From positions 62,001 through 126,000 of the forward strand of contig CADCHQ010000007.1 of the NCBI GenBank assembly GCA_902801325.1: 64,000 nt of DNA, written 5' to 3'. The stretch is from an uncultured Bacteroidales bacterium. Lineage in GTDB: Bacteria > Bacteroidota > Bacteroidia > Bacteroidales > Bacteroidaceae. This document shows positions 7,858 through 15,445 of the stretch, one piece after another. The notes below the pieces were generated by a model, which made no database searches, was not told the origin of the DNA, and saw only the letters and a list, made by a program, of their open reading frames with translations. The translations under genes were made by a program, and so were the position numbers. Every line of letters begins with the position of its first letter. Position 1 is the stretch's first letter.

Positions 7858-8745
7858 ATGAAAAAGAAATCTATCATCCTCATGATGGCACTTACAGCCT
7901 TATGCTGTACTGCCAAGGCGCAACAGAAGCAGAGCGGAGCCAGCGCTCCTGGGCGTCACAACACCGTAGTTGCCCGTAAAGTTATTGACAAGGCAAACCT
8001 CCGAATCAAATATGCATGGAATGCCACAGACCTGCGCGCCGATAGCACGTATCTCGACTGCGGACAATTGCTCATGGGGAAGCGAATGACGAAGTACAGC
8101 AGTTGGTTTGTGGAAGTGGCCGACAGCCAGCGTGTAGCCTGGGCAAAGAAAAATCCACATGCAGGAAGCGTCCCCAATGGCACATGGTGGATGCGGGGCA
8201 AGAAGCCAGACGTATGGAGTGAATACCAATACTCCGACATCTTCATTCATGGCGACACCCTCAACGAATGGGCCATGATGCCTCTGGGACAGGAATGGCC
8301 ACAGCGATACGAGGAAAAGTGGAAAGGACAAGACTGGAAACTGGAAACAGAGAAAACGACTGTCATCCTCGGGCACCGCTGCCAGCGAGCCACCTGCCAT
8401 TGGCGCGGACGCGACTATGTGGCTTGGTTTGCTCCCGACATCCCCATTCGTCGCGGTCCGTGGAAGTTTGGTGGATTGCCAGGGCTTATCCTGAAAATCT
8501 ATGATGTCAATAAACTCTACACCTTCGAAGCAGTAGCTATCGAGAAGGGCAACTTCCCCATCTACCAGTACCCGAAGGAGGAATTCCAGAAGTCGACGCG
8601 CCAACGGACTTGGAAACTCCAAGTTGCCTACAACCGCAACTACCTCAAGACATCTGGACGCCGCAAGTACGACCCGAACGCGCCAGGCTTCATGGGCGAA
8701 CCTTTGTCTGCTCCCCACGATTACGACCCGATGGAGTTAGAATAA
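7858..8745 (+). CDS. GLPGLI family exported protein 1
   Basis: The 295-residue protein begins with a signal peptide ending near AKAQ (residue 21), so it acts in the periplasm or at the outer membrane. The family signature GPWKFGGLPGLILKI lies at 200-214. It is preceded by a conserved block with two cysteines (C175, C180) in GHRCQRATCHWRGRDYVAWF, which may form a disulfide. The name-giving family is Bacteroidota-specific and has no established biochemical function. It is the first of four tandem paralogues and ends in PMELE, a tail shared by all four. The ATG at 7858 is chosen because it gives a complete signal peptide just downstream of the operon promoter. Confidence 0.88.
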   Translation: MKKKSIILMMALTALCCTAKAQQKQSGASAPGRHNTVVARKVIDKANLRIKYAWNATDLRADSTYLDCGQLLMGKRMTKYSSWFVEVADSQRVAWAKKNPHAGSVPNGTWWMRGKKPDVWSEYQYSDIFIHGDTLNEWAMMPLGQEWPQRYEEKWKGQDWKLETEKTTVILGHRCQRATCHWRGRDYVAWFAPDIPIRRGPWKFGGLPGLILKIYDVNKLYTFEAVAIEKGNFPIYQYPKEEFQKSTRQRTWKLQVAYNRNYLKTSGRRKYDPNAPGFMGEPLSAPHDYDPMELE

Positions 8746-8759
8746 ACAGACATCGTACC

Positions 8760-9653
8760 ATGAACAAGATATTTGTCACGTTCTTTCTTCTCCTCGCGCT
8801 AAGCAGTATGACTTGGGCGCAACAAAAACAAGCTGAAATACTCATTCTGAGCCGTAAGCATCTGGGTAAGGCAACAGTCGTTGACACCAGCAGCGTACGC
8901 ATCTACTATGCCCTGAATGCCGACACGCTGGGCAATCAGGACACGTATGTCGACCTGCGTGTCTTGGAGGTCGGAAACCGAATCACCAAGTGCAGCAGCG
9001 AGTTCGTCCGCGAAGGCGAAGCACATCAGAAGGAACTCCTGAAGACTTGGAAGGCTAAGGGCATTCATGCCGACGGTGTGCCGCGTGCCTGTCCCATTCA
9101 TGGAAAACGCAGAGATTACTGGAACGAGATTCAGTACACCGACATCTATATTGAAGGGCGCACGGCAACATCGTACCACACCATGCCGCATGGTTGGCAG
9201 AGCGAGGACGGATATGTCGTCGAACCCTATCCATCACAAACATGGACGCTCAGTAATGAAACCGCAACAATCCTCGGACATCGTTGTCAGCGAGCTACCT
9301 GCCATTGGCGCGGACGCGATTTCATTGCCTGGTTTGCAAGCGACATCCCCATCCGTCGCGGACCGTGGCTCTTTGGTGGATTGCCAGGTCTTATTCTGAA
9401 AGTATATGACAAAGACCACCACTACACCTTCGAGGCCGTAAAGATAGAACGCGGCAACCGCCCCATCATTCGCCATGCCTACGAGGGCTATCGCAAGACC
9501 AACCGCGAACGTTACCTCAAACAGAACCGCGAACTGAACGAGGAATACCTTAACGCTGCGGGTCGACGTGGCTGCCTCAGAAAGAATGCACTTGGTGACT
9601 GGGTACCCACTTCTGGGCCGAAGATTCCGTATGAACCGTTAGAGTTAGAGTAA
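8760..9653 (+). CDS. GLPGLI family exported protein 2
   Basis: The 297-residue paralogue of the preceding gene starts at 8760, where MNKIFVTF opens a clear signal peptide ending at TWAQ. The longer frame from 8610 overlaps gene 1 and has no coding logic. The block GHRCQRATCHWRGRDFIAWF followed by GPWLFGGLPGLILKVYD is nearly identical to that of gene 1, so this pair is probably the most recent duplication. The C-terminus is PLELE. The gene is separated from its neighbours by 14 and 12 nt and should be on the same mRNA. The function is unknown. Confidence 0.87.
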   Translation: MNKIFVTFFLLLALSSMTWAQQKQAEILILSRKHLGKATVVDTSSVRIYYALNADTLGNQDTYVDLRVLEVGNRITKCSSEFVREGEAHQKELLKTWKAKGIHADGVPRACPIHGKRRDYWNEIQYTDIYIEGRTATSYHTMPHGWQSEDGYVVEPYPSQTWTLSNETATILGHRCQRATCHWRGRDFIAWFASDIPIRRGPWLFGGLPGLILKVYDKDHHYTFEAVKIERGNRPIIRHAYEGYRKTNRERYLKQNRELNEEYLNAAGRRGCLRKNALGDWVPTSGPKIPYEPLELE

Positions 9654-9665
9654 ACAGATCATATT

Positions 9666-10517
9666 ATGAATAATAGAATCATCACCATCCTCCTCGCCTT
9701 TGTGGTCATTAACAGCGGTGTAAACGCCCAATGGAAGCAAGGCAGAGTGGCACCATCATACCGACGTGAAGGTAACTCACCGACGGCAATAGATACAGCT
9801 CAGGTGACAGCGTATTACTCCTTCAATGCAGACAACATCAAGGACGAAAACACTTATATCGACCTCGGATGGTTGCTGGTGGGCAAGCACTATACGAAGT
9901 ATGCCAGTTACTTCATCGCACACAGTGATTCGACATACAAACCGAAGATAATCAAGAATAGCAGAGGAGAAAACGGCATTGCCCAACGGACCTATGGTGG
10001 CAAGTATCCCAGTTACTGGTCGGAATACCAGTTCGACGAGATATACATCAAGGACGGCCAACTGACGGAATACGCCATCATGCCGATGAACCTTGACCGC
10101 GAATGTTGCCAGTACACAGAGCCAGTGCCGAAGCAGCAATGGATGCTGAAGGAAGAACAGCAGACCATCCACGGCTACCATTGTCAGAAGGCCACCTGCC
10201 GCTGGCGAGGTCGCGACTACGAGGCGTGGTTTACGACGGAGATACCCATCCAACATGGACCGTGGAAATTCGGAGGTCTGCCCGGTCTCATTGTGAAGAT
10301 TTCGGATGCAAAGAAGGAGTACAACTTTGAGTTGGTAAAATTGGAGCGCACGCCGCGCCCCATCATACAGTGGGACTTCTCGAGGTTCCGAAAGGTCTCA
10401 CGCGAGCACATGCAGAAACTCCAGAGGAAAATCAACATTAATTGGGTTCGTATGTTATCGCCGGAAGCAGGCACCAAATTCCCAGACAAACCTTATAGTC
10501 CCATGGAACTGGAATAA
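9666..10517 (+). CDS. GLPGLI family exported protein 3
   Basis: The 283-residue paralogue has a signal peptide ending near VNAQ. It carries the two-Cys block GYHCQKATCRWRGRDYEAWF and the signature GPWKFGGLPGLIVKI. The N-terminal part, with a conserved DTAQVTAYYSFNADNIKDEN segment, aligns by eye with the other copies: a predicted strand ending in YxF/YAL, then TYIDLG. It ends in PMELE. Lower similarity to copies 1 and 2 suggests an older duplication. The gene sits in the operon with 12-nt spacing on each side. Its function is unknown. Confidence 0.87.
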   Translation: MNNRIITILLAFVVINSGVNAQWKQGRVAPSYRREGNSPTAIDTAQVTAYYSFNADNIKDENTYIDLGWLLVGKHYTKYASYFIAHSDSTYKPKIIKNSRGENGIAQRTYGGKYPSYWSEYQFDEIYIKDGQLTEYAIMPMNLDRECCQYTEPVPKQQWMLKEEQQTIHGYHCQKATCRWRGRDYEAWFTTEIPIQHGPWKFGGLPGLIVKISDAKKEYNFELVKLERTPRPIIQWDFSRFRKVSREHMQKLQRKININWVRMLSPEAGTKFPDKPYSPMELE

Positions 10518-10529
10518 TAATATCATATT

Positions 10530-11420
10530 ATGAAAAAAAAATTCATTTATATCGCACTCCTGTTCGTATTTAGTGGAGCAAGTGCACAACCGAAGGAGGG
10601 TGGACGATGCCCTGCACCTATCAATGCAAGGGACTTTTCGAAGATGGAAGTCGTGGACACGACCCGGATTCGTGTCCGTTACGCCTTTTGCGCCGAGAAA
10701 ATCAGCGACCACCTGACCTACATCGACCTGCAACGGCTGGATGTGGGGCGACGTGTGACGAAGTACTATAGCCAGTTCGTCTATCAGAGCGATTCGCTGC
10801 GGGCGAAGTATGCCAAGGAGCATCCCGGTGCACAAGCTGTTCCGAGTTGGATGGGTGTGGCGAGCCGCAAACATGACCAGTGGAGCGAATACGAGTGGAG
10901 CGACTACTTCATTAAGAATGGCCAACTGACAGAATACTGCCAGATGCCCCAGTGGCTACATCGCTACAACTCGAAATATACGGAGGTTGTACCGAAGATG
11001 GAGTGGAAACTGACAAACGAAACGCAAACCATCATCGGCTATAAATGCCAAAAGGCAACGTGCCGTTTCCGTGGTCGTGACTTCGTTGCATGGTTTGCAC
11101 CCGACATCCCCGTGAAGTGCGGCCCATGGAAGTTCGGCGGTCTGCCAGGACTCATCCTGAAGGTCTATGACAAAGACAAGCTGTACACCTTCGAGGCCAT
11201 CGGCATCGAGACACGTCCGCATCCCATCACGCGCTTCAAGGAGTTCAAGAACTACACCAGCTATGGGCGCGGAAAGGTGTGGAAAATGCAGCGCTCGTTC
11301 CACGAGAACTGGTTCAAGGCTGCCGACTACCACAGAGCCACAATAAATCCCGATGGAACCACGACAATAGGCGAAGCCGTATCCATCTTCACACCTTATA
11401 ATCCCTTGGAATTAGAATAA
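10530..11420 (+). CDS. GLPGLI family exported protein 4
   Basis: The 296-residue fourth copy has a signal peptide ending at GASAQ. It contains GYKCQKATCRFRGRDFVAWF and GPWKFGGLPGLILKVYD, and ends in NPLELE. The stop TAA shares its last A with the ATG of the outer-membrane barrel gene (TAATG), so the two are probably translationally coupled. That coupling is the best hint that at least this copy works with the barrel. No catalytic motif is recognised. Confidence 0.87.
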   Translation: MKKKFIYIALLFVFSGASAQPKEGGRCPAPINARDFSKMEVVDTTRIRVRYAFCAEKISDHLTYIDLQRLDVGRRVTKYYSQFVYQSDSLRAKYAKEHPGAQAVPSWMGVASRKHDQWSEYEWSDYFIKNGQLTEYCQMPQWLHRYNSKYTEVVPKMEWKLTNETQTIIGYKCQKATCRFRGRDFVAWFAPDIPVKCGPWKFGGLPGLILKVYDKDKLYTFEAIGIETRPHPITRFKEFKNYTSYGRGKVWKMQRSFHENWFKAADYHRATINPDGTTTIGEAVSIFTPYNPLELE

Positions 11421-14182
11421 TGAAAAGAATTTTGCTCATAATGTTCATCCTCGCCATAGGCGGCAGGATGCATGCACAGACCATCATTGAAGGAGCAGTG
11501 ACTGACTCGCTGGGGCGCGCAGTGGATGCATACGTGACAGTATCGCCCAAGGGCACGGGCAACATCATCGCTTTTGCCGATACCGATGATAAGGGACATT
11601 ACAAACTACAGTTCACGACAAAGACTGACACTCTGGTGGTGACGGCTGCCGGAATGGCCATCGGCAATGTGTCGCGTATCGTGGCCAATCGTTCACAACG
11701 GTTGGACATTCGCGCCCGCCGAAGGACCGTCGAACTGAAGGAAGTGTCGGTGAAGGCCGACAAGATACGGCAGAGCGGCGATACGCTGAACTACTTGGTC
11801 GGAGCCTACCAACAGCAAGGCGACCGTGTCATCGGTGATGTGCTGAAACGCATGCCGGGCATCGAAGTCTCGGAGAACGGAGCCATCAAGTTCAACGGCA
11901 AGGCCATCAGGAAATTCTATGTCGAGGACATGGACCTGCAGCAAGGTCGCTACGGATTGGCCACAAACAACATCAATGCCTCGGATGTGGCCTCAGTGCA
12001 GGTTTTGCAACACCACCAGCCCATCAAGGCTTTGCAGGACAAGGGCATGACCGACGATGTTGCTATCAATCTGAAACTGAAGAATGCAGCCAAGGGGACA
12101 GTGGCCATCAACACGATGGCTGGCAGTGGCTGGCAACAGAATGGTCCCTGGCGCATCGGTAGCAAAACGATCGCCGAAAAACAGGCTGTCATCGGTCAGA
12201 ATCCATTGTGGACGGCCGAAGTCGTTGGCATGTACTTTGCCAAGAAACGGCAGAACATGTCATTATATAAAGGAAACAATACAGGGGATGATGTGAGCCG
12301 AGAGCTGACTGAGCACTACTCCAGCATCAACAGCGTTGGGCTTTATCCCTTCTGTCCGACGGGCGTAATCATGCCATCAGGCTCAGGGCTACCGCAGAAG
12401 CGAACATTCGACAACCACAGCCACATCGCCACGCTGAACCATCTGGAGAAGGTGGGTAAGGATTCGGAAGTGACAATGAACATTGCTTACCACAACGACA
12501 ACATCCGTCGTGAAGGAACATCTGAGAGCGACCGCTTTGTAAACGATGAAAGCCGGTTGCTAACCACAGAGACTCTAACCTCAAAGACTCATCTCAACGA
12601 CCTCAGTGGCAATCTCCGCTACATGTGGAATGCCAAGAATGGATTTCTGGCCAATGTCGTGAAGTTCGATGGCAGTTGGAACAGCGACAAGGTGGAAGGC
12701 TCATTGGCGTCGCAACTGAATGGCCCGAACCCTCGCACCTATGGCAGCGAACGTACGCACCAGCACTTTGACCGTCCCTCGCTTGCCGTGAGCAACACAA
12801 CAAACCTTATAAAGAACATCGGCAAGCACACACTCGACCTTCACTTCTCGACAGGCTATGCCCAACGGCCTAACACGCTCATGGTGGGAGTGGATTCACT
12901 CAATGCACAGCAGGAGGCATTCAGTTCTCGCACCTATCAGCAGGACATCGAATCGCGCCACTTCAACACCAATTTCCACACCAACTACAACTTCCGGTTC
13001 GGGCATTTCACCCTTGCCTATGGTGTGATTGCCAACGCCAGCCTACACGGGATAGAGACCGACCTCAACGGTTTTCCACCGCCTGATGACGATGCATCCC
13101 AAAGCGTAAATGGAAAATCTTCAAATGGTAAATGTGAGAATGATTTATGGTACAACACCTACGAACTGACCCTCGGCCAACACTACAAATGGGAGCGTGG
13201 CGGCTGGCGAATCTCCCTTGGCTGTCCGCTGAACCTTTACACGCAGACCCTCGACGACCGTGCTCGCGATGACAAGCACAGTTACGTCCACCTACTCGTA
13301 TCGCCCAACTTCTCCACCAGTTATGAGTGGCGCGACTGGAGCGGCAATGTCAATGCCTCGTACTATAGGAATGTGGGCGATCCGGGCGGCATCTATAGTG
13401 GTTATATCATGAACAACTACCGCACTTTCCAACGCTCCTATGTCGAGCAACTGTCCGAGACCGACCGCATGGGGGCTGGAGCCAGCATCGGTTACCGCAG
13501 TGCCTTGAATGCGCTGTTCTTCCGCATCAACGCCAACTACAACCACACTCGCGACAATCAAATCTACGGCTATACCTACGAGGGGGCAACCAGCGTAGTG
13601 CAGGCCCTTGACCAACCCACCACGTCCGACTCTTACAATCTCAACTTCGACTTCAGCAAGGGCTTCGACTGGTTGCAGACCACCGTCCGTGCCTTCGGAG
13701 GTTACAGCCATTCACATAGCGAACGACTCATTGCCAACCAGCTCTATCCCTTCAACTCCCGTACCGTCAGCCTTGGAGCAGGTGGCACCATCACTCCCCT
13801 CCCCTGGTTTAATATCGTTTTGAGTAGTGGCTACAGCTGGAACTGTAGTTTTACGGACGCTGGCACCAGCAATCACTCACGCACAATACGCAGCGCCACC
13901 CAACGCCTTTCCATGAACTTCTATGTCACCAAGCAAATTACCCTAACCGCTGCCATAGAGGACAACTACACAAATCTCACTGCCACCAACCGCCACGCTT
14001 GGTTTGGCGACATCAGGGCAAAGTACAAGCTGAAGCGCTGTGAACTGGAACTGCAGATGAACAACCTATTCGATGAGCGACATTACACCCGAGTCACATA
14101 CTCTGGTCTCGACATATACTCAAACTCTTCGCAACTGCGACCGAGGAACATCATCGCCACCGTGCGCTTCAAGTTACTGTGA
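11420..14182 (+). CDS. Outer-membrane beta-barrel, TonB-dependent-receptor-like, with carboxypeptidase-regulatory-like N-domain
   Basis: The 920-residue product has a signal peptide (about 1-19, MHAQ) and a carboxypeptidase-D regulatory-like or SusC-type N-domain (about 22-100, EGAVTDSLGRAVDAYVTV). A plug-like domain follows (about 115-220, GDVLKRMPGIEVSENGAIKFNGK, DVASVQVLQHHQPIKAL), then a long strand-rich barrel ending RPRNIIATVRFKLL. It most resembles the outer-membrane beta-barrel proteins that accompany GLPGLI genes in Bacteroidota. A TonB box is not obvious, so energy coupling is uncertain, although the sigma-TonB fusion upstream makes contact with a TonB_C domain attractive. Nt 13105-13142 contain a short repeat-like run that encodes VNGKSSNGK, probably an inserted loop. 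Transport substrate unknown. Confidence 0.85.
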   Translation: MKRILLIMFILAIGGRMHAQTIIEGAVTDSLGRAVDAYVTVSPKGTGNIIAFADTDDKGHYKLQFTTKTDTLVVTAAGMAIGNVSRIVANRSQRLDIRARRRTVELKEVSVKADKIRQSGDTLNYLVGAYQQQGDRVIGDVLKRMPGIEVSENGAIKFNGKAIRKFYVEDMDLQQGRYGLATNNINASDVASVQVLQHHQPIKALQDKGMTDDVAINLKLKNAAKGTVAINTMAGSGWQQNGPWRIGSKTIAEKQAVIGQNPLWTAEVVGMYFAKKRQNMSLYKGNNTGDDVSRELTEHYSSINSVGLYPFCPTGVIMPSGSGLPQKRTFDNHSHIATLNHLEKVGKDSEVTMNIAYHNDNIRREGTSESDRFVNDESRLLTTETLTSKTHLNDLSGNLRYMWNAKNGFLANVVKFDGSWNSDKVEGSLASQLNGPNPRTYGSERTHQHFDRPSLAVSNTTNLIKNIGKHTLDLHFSTGYAQRPNTLMVGVDSLNAQQEAFSSRTYQQDIESRHFNTNFHTNYNFRFGHFTLAYGVIANASLHGIETDLNGFPPPDDDASQSVNGKSSNGKCENDLWYNTYELTLGQHYKWERGGWRISLGCPLNLYTQTLDDRARDDKHSYVHLLVSPNFSTSYEWRDWSGNVNASYYRNVGDPGGIYSGYIMNNYRTFQRSYVEQLSETDRMGAGASIGYRSALNALFFRINANYNHTRDNQIYGYTYEGATSVVQALDQPTTSDSYNLNFDFSKGFDWLQTTVRAFGGYSHSHSERLIANQLYPFNSRTVSLGAGGTITPLPWFNIVLSSGYSWNCSFTDAGTSNHSRTIRSATQRLSMNFYVTKQITLTAAIEDNYTNLTATNRHAWFGDIRAKYKLKRCELELQMNNLFDERHYTRVTYSGLDIYSNSSQLRPRNIIATVRFKLL

Positions 14183-14265
14183 GCAACACGGCCTACTCAG
14201 GATAATGTTCAAACTGCAATTTATATGTAGAATTAAGATAATTAACCATTTAACAAAGAAAATCA

Positions 14266-14406
14266 ATGATTAGGAATGCATCCATTCGCCATTTCTTATG
14301 GCGCCACTTCTCTCACATTCATTCAATTGTATATAACAATATTAATGAAGAGGAGAGGCAGGAATTGTTAGATATTATTGATGGTAATTGTAATAAAACA
14401 GAATAA
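14266..14406 (+). CDS. Possible small protein (46 aa) or gene remnant
   Basis: The frame from the ATG at 14266 encodes a small protein with RHFLWRHFSHIHSIVYNN and then an acidic helix-like EEERQELLDIIDG. The composition looks protein-like, and the region is otherwise non-coding. No family is recognised. It could be the tail of a decayed gene; there is no promoter evidence. Confidence 0.25.
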   Translation: MIRNASIRHFLWRHFSHIHSIVYNNINEEERQELLDIIDGNCNKTE

Positions 14407-14437
14407 TGAAATAAGAAATTGTTCTAGGGGAAAGCCC

Positions 14438-14476
14438 CCACTTTATCCTCCTCCTTGAAGTGGGAGGATAAAGTGG
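14438..14476. repeat. Perfect 14-bp inverted repeat of the GC-rich palindrome family
   Basis: CCACTTTATCCTCC (14438-14451) pairs perfectly with 14463-14476 around an 11-nt loop. It resembles the other CCTCC/GGAGG palindromes in the window. It could act as a terminator for the barrel operon, although no T-run follows. Confidence 0.55.
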
Positions 14477-14719
14477 TGCCGGTTTATCAACTTTCCGTTA
14501 AACGTTCGATAGGCGACGAAGGAAACGCTTTCACCAAGAGAAAGAATCATTTTTCCAATCTACTGCAATCAACTGAATTTATGCCAAAACGGGGGCGTTT
14601 GCCCACACTAATGCCCCAGACTGAGGACTCAACGAAGAATTACTTTAGTTCAACGGAAATTTACTTCAAGTGTTTTGACGATTTGCTTAAAATAAAAATT
14701 CGTTGTATTATACAATCAT
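14477..14719. other. Intergenic stretch without recognised gene
   Basis: An open frame crosses this stretch and runs into the 22-nt array. It has no start context, no recognisable family and low-complexity continuation. I see no other feature. Confidence 0.4.
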
Positions 14720-15339
14720 GTCGCAATGATTGTACAACCCCAGTTTAATGATAGTACAACCTTTACTCGATGATTGGGCAACCTTGGTTCGATGATATAT
14801 ACAACCTTTCCTCAGTGATTGGGCAACCTTGTGCATTTGCTTGTATAAGCCAAGGCCATGTTCTAATATACCTTTCGCTATAAGCCTTAGACGTTCTCCA
14901 CATAACACTTAAGTCTTTTTCGTGAAAGACGTACATCTTTCACCTATAAGACGTACATCTTTCATTTGTAAGACGTACATCTTTCGGCTGTAAGATGTAC
15001 GTCTTTATGGAAGAAGACTTAGGCATTATATCGGAAGGCATTAGGCATTCAGAGGGAGGGCCTTAGGTAAAATATCTGAAGACATTAGGCGCTCGAAGGG
15101 AGGGCCTTAGATAACATCCCTGAAAACAACAGGCGTTCGAAGGGAACACCTTAGGCATTCCGATGGAGGACCTAAGGACTTATTACGGAAGGCCTAAGGC
15201 ACAAATGCCGAATACCTAAGGCACAAACGACGAGCACCTAAAGCACAAATGACGAGTACCTAAAGCACAAATGACGAGCACCTAAAGCACAAATGACGAG
15301 CACCTAAGGTTTTATTCTGGAAGGCCTATGAATGAGGGA
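14720..15339. repeat. 22-nt-periodic tandem array, about 28 degenerate units
   Basis: Anchors repeat every 22 nt: TGATTG at 14727, 14749, 14771, 14793 (then one 23-nt step), AAGACGTACATC units at 14922, 14944 and 14966, then cores CATTAGG, CCTTAGG, CCTAAGG and CCTAAAG through 15339. Several units are quasi-palindromic, and adjacent units can be reverse complements of each other: the unit at 14988 is the complement of those at 14922-14987. The last units (15230-15295) differ by only one base. There are no unique spacers, so it is not CRISPR. The array lies between two convergent operons. Confidence 0.85.
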
Positions 15340-15400
15340 AGAAATGCTTTGTCATCCCCCACAACATATCATCTACATTTATCGTACGCGTATAAAACAA

Positions 15401-15424
15401 AAAAGCGGCACAAGGCCGCTTTTC
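15401..15424. terminator. Terminator of the SusC/SusD-fasciclin operon
   Basis: AAAAGCGGC ACAAG GCCGCTTTT forms a 9-bp stem. It sits 22 nt after the SusD stop, with T/A runs on both sides, and could serve both directions. Confidence 0.75.
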
Positions 15425-15445
15425 TGATTATATATAATCGGTTGA

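Noticed and set aside
8610..8759. Extended N-terminus for GLPGLI protein 2
   Set aside because: It overlaps protein 1 and would hide the signal peptide that begins at 8760.
14455..14748. 97-codon plus-strand frame before the 22-nt array
   Set aside because: No start context or family; its 3' part is 22-nt array DNA.
14720..15339. CRISPR array
   Set aside because: Units are contiguous with no unique spacers, the repeats drift gradually, and no cas genes are nearby.
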